DNA of 32,909 nucleotides from Nesterenkonia sandarakina (lineage in GTDB: Bacteria > Actinomycetota > Actinomycetes > Actinomycetales > Micrococcaceae), in assembly GCF_003003175.1 (NCBI RefSeq), contig NZ_PVTY01000019.1, positions 1 to 32,909 on the forward strand. The letters run 5' to 3'. A program made the position numbers and the translations under genes. Shown here piece after piece: positions 16,777 to 28,785 of this stretch. Position 1 is the stretch's first letter; each line of letters opens with the position of its first letter. The notes under the pieces are model-generated. The model was not told the origin of the DNA, ran no database searches, and was given only the letters and a program-made list of their open reading frames with translations.

Positions 16777-18684
16777 CTACCGTCGGGGGCGCAGCACCGG
16801 GATCAGGTCATCGAGCACCGAGGCGTCCTCGATGGTGGAGGGCACCCGCGCCTGCTCGCCGTCGGCGATCTGGCGCATCGTCTTGCGCAGGATCTTCCCG
16901 GACCGGGTCTTCGGCAGCGCCGCGACCACCGCCACGGTCTTGAAGTCGGCCACCGGCCCGATGTCCCGGCGCACCAGCTCGGTCAGCTCGGCCTGCAGCG
17001 TCTTCGGGTCATCGGTGCGGCCCGACTTGAGCACCACGAATCCCGAGGCGCGCTGACCCTTGAGCTCGTCCTGCAGCCCGATCACCGCGCATTCGGCCAC
17101 GGCGGGGTGGGAGGCCACCACGGCCTCGATGGCTCCGGCGGAGAGTCGGTGCCCGGCCACGTTGATCACGTCGTCGGTCCGGCCCATCACGAAGAGGTAG
17201 CCGTCGGCATCGAGGTAGCCGGAGTCCCCGGTGGCGTAGAACCCGGGGAACGCCGCGAGGTAGGAGTCGATGTAGCGCTGGTCATCGCCCCAGAGGGTGG
17301 GCAGGGTGCCGGGCGGCATCGGCAGGCGCAGCGCGATGTTGCCCTCCTGACCGGCGGGGAGCTCCTCGCCGACGGCGTCGAGGATCACCACGTCGTAGCC
17401 GGCCATCGGCAGCGTGGCGGAGCCCTCCTTCACCGGGAGCGCCTCGATCCCGACCGGATTGGCCGCGATCGGCCACCCGGTCTCGGTCTGCCACCAGTTG
17501 TCGATGACCGGGACTCCCAGCGCGTCGGTGTTCCAGCGCTGGGTCACCGGGTCCAGCCGCTCCCCCGCGGCGTAGAGGTGCCGCAGCGAGGAGATGTCGT
17601 AGTCGGCGACCAGCGCTGCCTCGGGGTCGGTCTTGCGGATCGCGCGCAGCGCGGTCGGCGCGGTGAACAGCGCGGTGATCCGGTGCTGCTGGATCATCCG
17701 CCAGAAGGCGCCGGCGTCGGGGGTGCCCACCGGCTTGCCCTCGTAGAGCACCGAGGTCGCCCCGACCAGCAGCGGCCCGTAGACGATGAAGGAGTGTCCG
17801 ACCACCCAGCCGACGTCGGAGGCGGTGAGCATGGTCTCCCCCGGGCCGACGTCGTAGATGGCCTGCATCGACCAGGTCAGCGCGACGGCGGTGCCTCCCT
17901 GATCTCGGACCACGCCCTTGGGCCGGCCGGTGGTCCCGGAGGTGTAGAGGATGTAGAGCGGGTCCGTGGCGCGCACCGCGACCGGGGCGGCGGGCTCCGC
18001 CTGGGCCGCACGCGGCGCCCAGTCATGCCATGTAGCGTCCGAGTCTTCAGCGACCTGCTCGAGGGTGTGCGCGAAGCCCTCGCGCTCCTGCACCACCACG
18101 TGGCTGACCTGGTGGGCGGCCAGGCGCAGCGCCTCGGCCACGGTGGGCAGGTACTCCACCGTCCGGGTGGGCTCGATGCCTCCGGTGGCGGTGAGCACCA
18201 CGTCGGGTGAGGCGTCGTCGATCCGCGAGGCCAGCTCCTTCGCCGCGAATCCGCCGAAGACCACCGAATGCACCGCGCCGATCCGGGCGCAGGCTAGCAT
18301 CGCGATGGGGGCCTGCGGGATCATCGGCAGGTAGATGATGACCCGGTCTCCCGCGCCCACCCCCAGGTCGCGCAGCATCCCGGCGCACTTCGCGACCTCC
18401 TCGGTCAGTTCGGCGTAGCTGTAGCTGCGGATGGTCCCGGTGACGGCGGAGTCGTAGATCAGCGCGGCCTGGTCCCCGTGTCCGGCCTCAACGTGCCGGT
18501 CCAGGCAGTTGTAGCTGAGGTTCAGCTCCGCCTCGGGGAACCAGCGGTAGATCGGAGCCGCCGAGTCATCCAGGGCGCGCTGCGGTGCGCGGTCCCAGTG
18601 GACCTGCTCTGCGGCGCCGAGCCAGAACTCCTCACGCTGGGCCAGTGATCGTGCGTGCAGCTCGCGGTAGGACGGACCGGTCAT
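16777..18684 (-). CDS. prpE: propionate--CoA ligase (acetyl-CoA synthetase family)
   Basis: This ANL-family enzyme activates propionate (and probably acetate) to the acyl-CoA through an acyl-adenylate. The AMP-binding P-loop YILYTSGTTGRPKGVVRD and the substrate motif DNWWQTETGWPIA are clear, with GYLDADGYLFVMGRTDDVIN in the hinge. The C-terminal PKTRSGKILRKTMRQIA contains the Lys that is often acetylated for control. Of the close relatives acs and prpE, the divergent prpD-prpB-prpC operon argues for PrpE. I chose ATG 18684 because AGGAG at 18692-18696 is 7 bases upstream; ATG 18702 would add 6 residues. Its promoter shares a region with the GntR regulator gene, so the two are probably controlled together. 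Confidence 0.9.
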   Translation of the reverse strand: MTGPSYRELHARSLAQREEFWLGAAEQVHWDRAPQRALDDSAAPIYRWFPEAELNLSYNCLDRHVEAGHGDQAALIYDSAVTGTIRSYSYAELTEEVAKCAGMLRDLGVGAGDRVIIYLPMIPQAPIAMLACARIGAVHSVVFGGFAAKELASRIDDASPDVVLTATGGIEPTRTVEYLPTVAEALRLAAHQVSHVVVQEREGFAHTLEQVAEDSDATWHDWAPRAAQAEPAAPVAVRATDPLYILYTSGTTGRPKGVVRDQGGTAVALTWSMQAIYDVGPGETMLTASDVGWVVGHSFIVYGPLLVGATSVLYEGKPVGTPDAGAFWRMIQQHRITALFTAPTALRAIRKTDPEAALVADYDISSLRHLYAAGERLDPVTQRWNTDALGVPVIDNWWQTETGWPIAANPVGIEALPVKEGSATLPMAGYDVVILDAVGEELPAGQEGNIALRLPMPPGTLPTLWGDDQRYIDSYLAAFPGFYATGDSGYLDADGYLFVMGRTDDVINVAGHRLSAGAIEAVVASHPAVAECAVIGLQDELKGQRASGFVVLKSGRTDDPKTLQAELTELVRRDIGPVADFKTVAVVAALPKTRSGKILRKTMRQIADGEQARVPSTIEDASVLDDLIPVLRPRR

Positions 18685-18723
18685 GGGAGTGCTCCTGCTC
18701 ATCGGCGTGGACTCATCATCGAA

Positions 18724-18740
18724 GGACGCGTGACACGTCC
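18724..18740. promoter_or_regulatory. 17-bp near-perfect palindrome upstream of prpE
   Basis: GGACGCGTGACACGTCC is self-complementary except for one pair around a central G. It lies about 40 bases upstream of the chosen prpE start and downstream of the regulator's TGTATACA sites, so it is in the probable prpE leader. It may be an operator for a different regulator or a chance palindrome in GC-rich DNA. Confidence 0.3.
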
Positions 18741-18776
18741 AAGGATATGACCTGGCTCACAGCACGTAAAGCCCCA

Positions 18777-18784
18777 TGTATACA
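18777..18784. promoter_or_regulatory. GntR-type operator candidate, distal copy
   Basis: A perfect TGTATACA palindrome lies in the divergent region between prpE and the GntR regulator gene. It matches the AT-rich symmetric sites bound by many FCD-type GntR regulators. It is identical to the copy at 18840-18847, starting exactly 63 bp away. Confidence 0.6.
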
Positions 18785-18839
18785 GAAGTGCCCTGATTCG
18801 AGAACCTTTGGCGCCAGCGGTGCACAGAACCGGCTCGGC

Positions 18840-18847
18840 TGTATACA
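18840..18847. promoter_or_regulatory. GntR-type operator candidate, overlapping the regulator promoter
   Basis: The second TGTATACA palindrome ends 8 bases before the regulator's ATG and overlaps its -10-like TACACT (18844-18849). Binding there would block RNA polymerase, predicting autorepression of the regulator-prpDBC operon. Confidence 0.6.
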
Positions 18848-18855
18848 CTCAAGGC

Positions 18856-19548
18856 ATGCGTGCAAGCGACCGGGCCTACGACACCCTGCGGCAGGAGATC
18901 CTCGACGGGGCGCTGACCCCGGGGACCCTGCTCGGCGAGGTCGAGCAGGCGGAACGGCTCGGCCTCTCGCGCACGCCGCTGCGCGAGGCGCTGTCCCGGC
19001 TGATCGCCGATGGGCTCGCTGATCAGACCAAGGGACGCGGCACGGTGGTCAGCTCGATCTCCGCCGCCGACGTCGACCTGCTCTTCGAGCTGCGGCTGCC
19101 GCTGGAGGTCCAGTCCGCCCGGCTCGCCGCCGAGCGCGGGGACCCGGCCCGGTTCACCGCACTGGCGCAGCGGTTCACCGCCGCGGAGAAGACCCTACAG
19201 GCGCGAGACCAGGCCCGGGAGGATGAGCACTACTACCGGCTCACCGAGGAGCTCGATGAGGCCGTGGCCGAAGCGGTGGCCAACCCGTACCTGAGTCATT
19301 CCCTGCGCAGCATGCGTGCGCACCTGGTGCGCGCCCGTCGGCTGGCCCAGCACGAGCCCGAACGGCTCGCGTCGTCGGCCCGGGAACACCGCGAGGTCTG
19401 CACCGCCATCGCCTCCGGGGATCCCGAGACCGCGGGTGCGGCGATGCTGATCCACCTGCGCCGCAGCCTCGCCTACATCACCGCCCAGCACGAATCGTCC
19501 CCGCAGCACCGAAGCCTGACGTCGAATCGAGAGGAATCACCAGCATGA
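18856..19548 (+). CDS. GntR-family (FCD subfamily) transcription regulator of the prp operon
   Basis: A 230-residue regulator with an N-terminal winged helix ([20 protein letters not shown], then recognition-helix region [20 protein letters not shown] and wing GRGTVVSSI). The C-terminal helical FCD domain begins at about residue 75 ([19 protein letters not shown]) and binds a small ligand in this family, plausibly a methylcitrate-pathway acid. The ATG at 18856 directly follows the palindrome with no Shine-Dalgarno sequence, suggesting a leaderless message. The stop overlaps prpD by ATGA, so the regulator leads the prpD-prpB-prpC operon. GntR/FCD control of prp genes is familiar in Proteobacteria; many Actinobacteria use a different PrpR. 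The ligand is inferred, not seen. Confidence 0.9.
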   Translation: MRASDRAYDTLRQEILDGALTPGTLLGEVEQAERLGLSRTPLREALSRLIADGLADQTKGRGTVVSSISAADVDLLFELRLPLEVQSARLAAERGDPARFTALAQRFTAAEKTLQARDQAREDEHYYRLTEELDEAVAEAVANPYLSHSLRSMRAHLVRARRLAQHEPERLASSAREHREVCTAIASGDPETAGAAMLIHLRRSLAYITAQHESSPQHRSLTSNREESPA

Positions 19549-21062
19549 TCACCCACAACGTACGGGTCTACCGCAGCGACGAGAACCTTCCCCGGCAGGA
19601 CCAGCTCGCCTGGAAGATCGCGCAGGTCGCCGTGGACCCGGTCGAGGTCGACCCGGAGGTCACCGAGATGGTGATCAACCGCATCATCGACAACGCCTCC
19701 GTGGCCGTCGCCTCGCTGAACCGCGCCCCGATCATCAGCGCCCGCGCCCAGGCGCTGGACCACGCGGTCTCCGCCAACGGCTCCGGCGCCTCGATCTTCG
19801 GCGTCGAGACCAAGTCCAGCCCCGAGTGGGCGGCGTGGGCCAACGGCGTCGCGGTCCGTGAGCTGGACTACCACGACACCTTCCTGGCAGCCGAGTATTC
19901 CCACCCAGGGGACAACATCCCCGCGGTGCTGGCTGCGGCGCAGCACACCGGAGCCTCCGGGGCCGAGCTGATCCGCGGCATCGCCACCGGCTACGAGATC
20001 CAGGTGGACCTCGTGAAGGCGATCTCGTTGCACAAGCACAAGATCGACCACGTGGCGCACCTCGGGCCCTCCGCCGCGGCCGGGATCGGCACCCTGCTGA
20101 ACCTCGACGCCGAGACGATCTTCCAGGCCGTGGGCCAGGCGCTGCACACCACCACCGCCACCCGGCAGTCGCGCAAGGGCGAGATCTCCACCTGGAAGGC
20201 CCACGCCCCGGCCTTCGCCGCGAAGATGGCGGTCGAAGCCGTGGACCGCGCGATGCGCGGACAGACCTCTCCGGTGCCGATCTACGAGGGCGAGGACGGC
20301 GTCATCGCCTGGCTGCTCGACGGACCCAGCGCCTCCTACGAGGTGCCGCTGCCCGCCGTCGGCGAGCCCAAGCGCGCGATCCTCGACACCTACACCAAGG
20401 AGCACTCCGCGGAGTATCAGGCGCAGGCGTGGATCGACCTCGCTCGTCGGCTGCACAACGCACACCCGCAGGTCACCGATCCGGAGCAGGTCGAATCGGT
20501 GCTGATCCGCACCAGCCACCACACGCACTACGTGATCGGCTCCGGGGCGAACGACCCACAGAAGTACGACCCCACCGCCTCCCGCGAGACGCTGGACCAC
20601 TCGATCCCGTACATCTTCACCGTCGCGCTGCAGGACGGCGCCTGGCACCACGTCGACTCCTACACCCCGGAGCGCGCCCAGCGCGAGGACACCGTGGCGC
20701 TGTGGCACAAGGTCACCACCGAGGAGGATCCGGAGTGGACCCGCCGGTATCACTCCACCGACATCGCGGAGAAGGCCTTCGGCGGATCCGTGGAGATCCG
20801 GCTGCACAACGGCGAGGTGATCACCGATGAGATCGCCGTCGCCGACGCCCACCCGCTGGGCGCGAGGCCTTTCGCCCGGGAACAGTACATCGCGAAGTTC
20901 CGCACGCTGGCAGAACCGGTGATCGCCGAGGCGGAGATCGAACGATTCCTCGGAGCGGTTGAGAACCTCGAGACGCTCGCCGCGGGAGAGCTGGATCAGC
21001 TGAACATCCTCGCGGCCACCGGGGTCATCCACCCCTCCGCCGGACCGAAGGGACTGTTCTAG
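19545..21062 (+). CDS. prpD: 2-methylcitrate dehydratase
   Basis: PrpD removes water from 2-methylcitrate to give 2-methylaconitate, or directly 2-methylisocitrate depending on the enzyme. The 505-residue protein belongs to the MmgE/PrpD family. It has the conserved [20 protein letters not shown] segment with the family His/Asp residues, [20 protein letters not shown], and the conserved [20 protein letters not shown]. Length matches PrpD rather than shorter MmgE paralogues. Its start overlaps the regulator stop by 4 bases, and prpB follows after 3 bases. No AcnD or PrpF gene is nearby, consistent with the one-enzyme PrpD route, with an aconitase elsewhere finishing the isomerisation if needed. 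Confidence 0.95.
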   Translation: MITHNVRVYRSDENLPRQDQLAWKIAQVAVDPVEVDPEVTEMVINRIIDNASVAVASLNRAPIISARAQALDHAVSANGSGASIFGVETKSSPEWAAWANGVAVRELDYHDTFLAAEYSHPGDNIPAVLAAAQHTGASGAELIRGIATGYEIQVDLVKAISLHKHKIDHVAHLGPSAAAGIGTLLNLDAETIFQAVGQALHTTTATRQSRKGEISTWKAHAPAFAAKMAVEAVDRAMRGQTSPVPIYEGEDGVIAWLLDGPSASYEVPLPAVGEPKRAILDTYTKEHSAEYQAQAWIDLARRLHNAHPQVTDPEQVESVLIRTSHHTHYVIGSGANDPQKYDPTASRETLDHSIPYIFTVALQDGAWHHVDSYTPERAQREDTVALWHKVTTEEDPEWTRRYHSTDIAEKAFGGSVEIRLHNGEVITDEIAVADAHPLGARPFAREQYIAKFRTLAEPVIAEAEIERFLGAVENLETLAAGELDQLNILAATGVIHPSAGPKGLF

Positions 21063-21065
21063 GCC

Positions 21066-21983
21066 ATGTTGTACTCCACCATCACCCCTGCACAGAAGCG
21101 CCTCGACCTGCGCGCGATGCTCACCCCCGGGGCGGCGCGCCAGTTCCCCGGCACCTTCACCCCGCTCTCGGCGCCCTTGATCGAGCAGAAGGGCTTCGAC
21201 GGGATCTACATCTCCGGCGCGGTGCTGGCCAATGAGCTGGGCCTGCCGGACATCGGGCTGACCACGCTCACCGAGGTCGCGCAGCGGGCCGGTCAGATCG
21301 CCCGGGCCACCAACCTCCCGGCCCTGGTCGACGCCGACACCGGATTCGGCGAACCGATGAACGTGGCGCGTTCGGTCCAGGAGCTCGAGGACGCCGGGCT
21401 CGCGGGCTGCCACATCGAGGACCAGTTCAACCCCAAGCGCTGCGGCCACCTGGACGGGAAGAACCTGGTGGACCTGCAGACCGCGACCCAGCGGGTGGCC
21501 GCGGCCGCTCGCGGGAGGCGGGACGAGAACTTCCTGATCATGGCGCGCACCGATCTGCGCGCCGTCGAGGGTCTCGACGCCGCGATCGAGCGGGCCAAGG
21601 CCCTGGTCGACGCCGGGGCCGACGCGATCTTCCCGGAGGCCATGAAGGACCTCAGCGAGTTCGCCGCGGTCTGTGCGGCGGTGGACGTGCCGGTGCTCGC
21701 GAACATGACCGAGTTCGGCAAGTCCCCGCTGTTCACCCGCGAGGAGCTCGCCGAGACCGGGGTCGCGATGGTCATCTACCCGGTGACCTCGCTGCGCTCG
21801 GCCATGGGCGCGATCGAGCGCACCTTGGACGTGTTGGCCGCCGAAGGTTCCCAGCAGGGCGCGGTGGATCAGATGATGACCCGGGCACGGCTCTACGAAC
21901 TGGTCGACTACGAGGCGTACAACGCCTTCGACACCGGGATCTTCAACTTCGAAGTTCCCGACGTGCACGGCAGCAACTCCTAA
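21066..21983 (+). CDS. prpB: 2-methylisocitrate lyase
   Basis: PrpB cleaves 2-methylisocitrate to pyruvate and succinate, the last step of the methylcitrate cycle. This isocitrate-lyase/PEP-mutase superfamily member carries the metal-binding VDADTGFGEP segment and the catalytic loop KRCGHLDGK, whose Cys is the general acid. Other conserved segments are HIEDQFNPKRCGH and FLIMARTDLRAVEGLDAAI. At 305 residues it has normal length for PrpB and is much shorter than isocitrate lyase. It sits between prpD (3-base gap) and prpC (30-base gap). Confidence 0.96.
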   Translation: MLYSTITPAQKRLDLRAMLTPGAARQFPGTFTPLSAPLIEQKGFDGIYISGAVLANELGLPDIGLTTLTEVAQRAGQIARATNLPALVDADTGFGEPMNVARSVQELEDAGLAGCHIEDQFNPKRCGHLDGKNLVDLQTATQRVAAAARGRRDENFLIMARTDLRAVEGLDAAIERAKALVDAGADAIFPEAMKDLSEFAAVCAAVDVPVLANMTEFGKSPLFTREELAETGVAMVIYPVTSLRSAMGAIERTLDVLAAEGSQQGAVDQMMTRARLYELVDYEAYNAFDTGIFNFEVPDVHGSNS

Positions 21984-22013
21984 AGACCCTGCAATGACCT
22001 GAGGAGGTCACTG

Positions 22014-23147
22014 ATGACCGAGCAGATCTATAAGGGACTGGCCGGTGTGGTCGCCGATCACACCGCCGTCTCGAAGGTGAATCCCGAATCCAACTCGCTG
22101 CTCTACCGGGGATACCCGGTCCAGGAGCTGGCCGCCGAGCTCTCCTTCGAGGAGGTGGCGCTGCTGCTCTGGAACGGCGAGCTGCCCAGCGCGGCGGAGA
22201 AGGAGGAGTTCCGCGGCTTCGAACGCTCCCACCGTGCCCTGGACCCCCGGGTCAGGGCGGCGATCGACCTGCTGCCGCTGGACTGCCATCCGATGGACGT
22301 CGGGCGCACCGCGGTCTCGGTGCTCGGTGCGAACCACCCGCTCTCGGAAGACTCCTCCCCGGAGGCGGAGCTGATCAAGGCCAAGGAGCTCTTCGCCGCG
22401 TTCCCGGCCGTGGTCGCCTACGACCAGCGCCGACGCCGTGAGCTGGAGCTCGTCGAGCCGCGGGAGGATCTGGACTACTCGCAGAACTTCCTCTGGATGA
22501 CCTTCGGCGAGGAGGCTCCCGAGGAGGTCGTCGACGCCTTCCGGGTCTCGATGGTGCTCTACGCGGAGCATTCCTTCAACGCCTCGACCTTCACCGCACG
22601 GGTGGTGACCTCCACGCTGGCCGACCTGCACTCGGCGGTCACCGCGGCGATCGGCGCGCTCAAGGGGCCGCTGCACGGCGGCGCCAATGAAGCGGTGATG
22701 CACACCTTCGAGGAGATCGGCATCGACCCGGCCGAGACCCGCGAGGCCGCCGCCGCCCGCGCCAAGGCATGGATGGAGCAGGCGCTGGCGGAGAAGCGCA
22801 AGGTGATGGGCTTCGGGCACCGGGTGTACAAGTCCGGCGACTCCCGGGTCCCGACCATGAAGCAGGCGCTGGATGCGATGGTCGAGTACTACGGGCGCGG
22901 CGAGCTGATGGGCCTCTATGACGGACTCGAAGCGGCGATGGGTGAGGCCAAGAACATCCTGCCGAACCTGGACTACCCCGCCGGACCGACGTATCACCTG
23001 ATGGGCTTCGACACCGAGATGTTCACCCCGCTGTTCATCGCCGCGCGGATCACCGGCTGGACCGCGCACATCGCGGAACAGCGCGCGAACAACGCGCTGA
23101 TCCGCCCGCTGAGCGCCTACAACGGCCCGGACGAGCGCCACCTCTGA
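22014..23147 (+). CDS. prpC: 2-methylcitrate synthase
   Basis: PrpC condenses propionyl-CoA with oxaloacetate to 2-methylcitrate. The citrate-synthase fold is shown by its three active-site regions: GPLHGGANEAVM (His), VMGFGHRVYKSGD (His), and NLDYPAGPTYHLMGF (Asp). The 377-residue length is that of PrpC-type, shorter than the hexameric citrate synthases. A strong GAGGAGG ribosome site lies 7 bases before the ATG. Genomic context with prpD and prpB makes the methylcitrate role likely, although some family members also accept acetyl-CoA. It is the last gene of the operon and converges with the next gene with only 10 bases between stops. Confidence 0.96.
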   Translation: MTEQIYKGLAGVVADHTAVSKVNPESNSLLYRGYPVQELAAELSFEEVALLLWNGELPSAAEKEEFRGFERSHRALDPRVRAAIDLLPLDCHPMDVGRTAVSVLGANHPLSEDSSPEAELIKAKELFAAFPAVVAYDQRRRRELELVEPREDLDYSQNFLWMTFGEEAPEEVVDAFRVSMVLYAEHSFNASTFTARVVTSTLADLHSAVTAAIGALKGPLHGGANEAVMHTFEEIGIDPAETREAAAARAKAWMEQALAEKRKVMGFGHRVYKSGDSRVPTMKQALDAMVEYYGRGELMGLYDGLEAAMGEAKNILPNLDYPAGPTYHLMGFDTEMFTPLFIAARITGWTAHIAEQRANNALIRPLSAYNGPDERHL

Positions 23148-23157
23148 GGCGCGCGGC

Positions 23158-23799
23158 TCACCTCGCTCTGACCGGTTCGTAGGTCGCCACCACGATGCCG
23201 GTCGGTGAGGTGAAGCTCGACGTCACCGCCAACGACGTGGGGCGATCCCCGAACAGCCGAGCCCCGGAGCCCAGCGCGATCGGCAGGATGGTGAGCAGGT
23301 AGGCGTCGATGAGGTCCTCGGCGGCGAGGGAGCGCACGAGCTCCCCGCTGCCGAGGATCACCACTTCTCCGTCCAGGGAGGCCTTGAGCTCCCGCACCGC
23401 AGGGACCGCGTCGCCGCCGTCGCCGTCGTCGCCCCTGCCCGCCGGGGTGTCGGCCGCTCCGGCGAGCAGCAGCTCGGAGTTGGGGTGCGCCAGCTGCGTG
23501 TCGGCCGAGCGGGAGGCCACGAACTTGGGCGTCTGGCGCAGGATCTCCGTGAACGGGTTCGGCTCCGCGGTGTCGAGCCAGTGCCCGAGAAGGTCCACGT
23601 AGGTGCGGTGTCCGAACATCAGCGCCACGGTCTCATTCTGACCCGACATCGACGCCTGAGCCGCCTCCGGGTCCGCCGCGAGCAGCTCCGAGGCCCAGCC
23701 GCCGTGTGAGAATCCTCCCCGGGTGTCCTCATCCGCTCGTCCGGGCGCCTGCATGACGCCGTCGAGCGAGACATATTCCACCGCCACCAGCTTCGCCAT
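23158..23799 (-). CDS. dihydrofolate reductase family protein (RibD C-terminal type)
   Basis: A 213-residue protein of the RibD C-terminal/DHFR-like family. The N terminus VAVEYVSLDGVMQAPGRADE is characteristic, followed by the LMFGHRTYVDL and FVASRSADTQ segments. The NADPH-site-like region is EVVILGSGELVRSLAAEDLI, and the end LLTILPIALGSGARLFGD is typical of the family. An insertion AGRGDDGDGGDAVP lies in the middle. Such proteins are usually uncharacterised NADPH-dependent reductases and are not core folate enzymes. It converges with prpC, so it is transcribed separately. Confidence 0.88.
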   Translation of the reverse strand: MAKLVAVEYVSLDGVMQAPGRADEDTRGGFSHGGWASELLAADPEAAQASMSGQNETVALMFGHRTYVDLLGHWLDTAEPNPFTEILRQTPKFVASRSADTQLAHPNSELLLAGAADTPAGRGDDGDGGDAVPAVRELKASLDGEVVILGSGELVRSLAAEDLIDAYLLTILPIALGSGARLFGDRPTSLAVTSSFTSPTGIVVATYEPVRAR

Positions 23800-23977
23800 C
23801 CCAGCACCCCGATCTGCTCACCATCGACGGCCGTCCCGTCGGCGAGATCAGACTAGGTGAGCATCGGGCGCCCCTACGAGGCTTCTCGTCCCGCCGTCGG
23901 CCCGAAGTCGCCGCGAAGTCGCCCGATCCCGGCCCTTCACGGGCGCTCCACGCCGTCCGCCCGTCCCCACCACCATC

Positions 23978-24044
23978 GTTTGGGCAGTTTGCGGTGGAAT
24001 CAGCGGACGAACCTCTCCGCATACCGCCGCAAAGTGCCCAATCG
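23978..24044. repeat. long imperfect inverted repeat in the xerD downstream intergenic region
   Basis: The 318-base gap 23800-24117 holds no convincing gene. Its main feature is a hairpin. The left arm (about 23978-24000, TTGGGCAGTTTGCGGTGG) matches the reverse complement of the right arm (about 24021-24044, ACCGCCGCAAAGTGCCCAA) with few mismatches. An inner GCGGA...TCCGC stem continues the pairing. The arms lack a T-tract, so it is not a textbook terminator. It could be a REP-like or miniature inverted-repeat element, or a structured RNA. A short direct repeat CGAAGTCGCC occurs twice at about 23900-23925. Confidence 0.6.
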
Positions 24045-24117
24045 ACGCCGACCACACGGGGCGCGAGCTCAGATACGCGAGCTTGCGGGTGCTCCAAAGG
24101 GAGATCCAGCGGTGGAT

Positions 24118-25194
24118 CTAGCGGGCGCGGGGGTGGGCGGTGGCGTAGCTCTCCTGCAGCGCCTCGGCGGTGACCTTCGTGTAGATCTGCGTGGTGGTCA
24201 CCGAGGCGTGGCCCAGCATTTCCTGGACCAGCCGGATCCCGGCGCCGCCTTCGAGCAGGTGGGTCGCGCAGGAGTGGCGCAGCGTGTGCGGGGAGACCTC
24301 CTGGGTGATCTCGGCGGCGGCCGCGTGGGTCTGCAGCACGGTCCACGCCGACTGTCGGGAGAGTCTGCCGCCGAGCTTGTTCAGGAACAGTCCGGGCGAC
24401 GGCGCGCGCCTGCCGATCCGCGCGGCGAGGCCCGGGCGACCGGCGGTGAGGTAGTCGTTGATCGCCTGCTGGGCAAAGCGCCCCACCGGGACCATCCGCT
24501 GCTTATCGCCCTTGCCGGTCACCCGCACGATCACCAGCCCGTCGGTGGGTGCTGCTTCAGCAGAGCCACCGGCACCGTCGGCGCCGACACCAGCCGCACC
24601 GGGGGCAGCGCGGATCTCGTGGACGTCATCGACGTCCAGGCTGACCGCCTCGGTGATCCGCGCGCCGGTGGCGTAGAGGAACTCCAGCAGCGCCCGGTCG
24701 CGGCGTCCCAGCTCGGTGTCACGGCTGGGCGCGTCCAGCAGCCGCTGCACCTCGTCCACGCTGAGCGCCTTGGGCAGGGACTGGCGCGGTTTCGGGGCCG
24801 CGACGTGCTTCGCCGGGTCGTGGGTGGTCCGGGCCTCCCCCGCCCAATAGCGATGCGCCCCGCGCACCGAGGCCAGCACGCGGGCCATCGAACGCTGGGA
24901 CAGGGCCGAGCCGCCGTCGTCGCCGGTGCTCAGCCGCTGCAGGAAGTCCGCGACCAGGCTCTCGTCGATGGCGCGCAGCCCGGTGATCTCGCGCTCGAGC
25001 AGGAACGCGCCGTAGCGCAGCAGGTCGTTGCGGTAGGAGCTCAGCGTGTTCGCCGCGGAGCCGCGCTCGATCCGCAGGTGGGTGAGGTAGTCCTCGATCT
25101 CGGCCCCCACAGACGAGGACGGCACCTCCGCGCGTCGCTGGAGGTGCCGTTCCCGTGCCTGCTCAGGAGCGGTGGACCCGTCCTGGGTGGCCAT
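24118..25194 (-). CDS. xerD: tyrosine recombinase XerD
   Basis: XerD acts with XerC at dif to resolve chromosome dimers. The N-terminal SAM-like core-binding domain includes [20 protein letters not shown]. The catalytic residues appear in order: Arg in [15 protein letters not shown], Lys in VTGKGDKQR, His and Arg in [15 protein letters not shown], His in [16 protein letters not shown], and the Tyr nucleophile in that last segment (QIYTKV). A Gly/Ala-rich insertion of about 25 residues lies between the first Arg and the Lys (near 24545-24605), making 358 residues against the usual 300. It is the last gene of the minus-strand operon, 4 bases after pyrG. Its location next to pyrG is the actinobacterial norm and supports XerD over a phage integrase. 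Confidence 0.92.
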   Translation of the reverse strand: MATQDGSTAPEQARERHLQRRAEVPSSSVGAEIEDYLTHLRIERGSAANTLSSYRNDLLRYGAFLLEREITGLRAIDESLVADFLQRLSTGDDGGSALSQRSMARVLASVRGAHRYWAGEARTTHDPAKHVAAPKPRQSLPKALSVDEVQRLLDAPSRDTELGRRDRALLEFLYATGARITEAVSLDVDDVHEIRAAPGAAGVGADGAGGSAEAAPTDGLVIVRVTGKGDKQRMVPVGRFAQQAINDYLTAGRPGLAARIGRRAPSPGLFLNKLGGRLSRQSAWTVLQTHAAAAEITQEVSPHTLRHSCATHLLEGGAGIRLVQEMLGHASVTTTQIYTKVTAEALQESYATAHPRAR

Positions 25195-25198
25195 GGAT

Positions 25199-28781
<3,583 letters not shown>

Positions 28782-28785
<4 letters not shown>

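Noticed and set aside
16777-18684. acs (acetyl-CoA synthetase) as the symbol
   Set aside because: The families are close, but the divergent methylcitrate operon and shared operator region favour prpE.
19473-21968. 831-codon minus-strand ORF across prpD and prpB
   Set aside because: The plus-strand genes are clear enzymes; the antisense product is a Gly/Arg/His-rich shadow.
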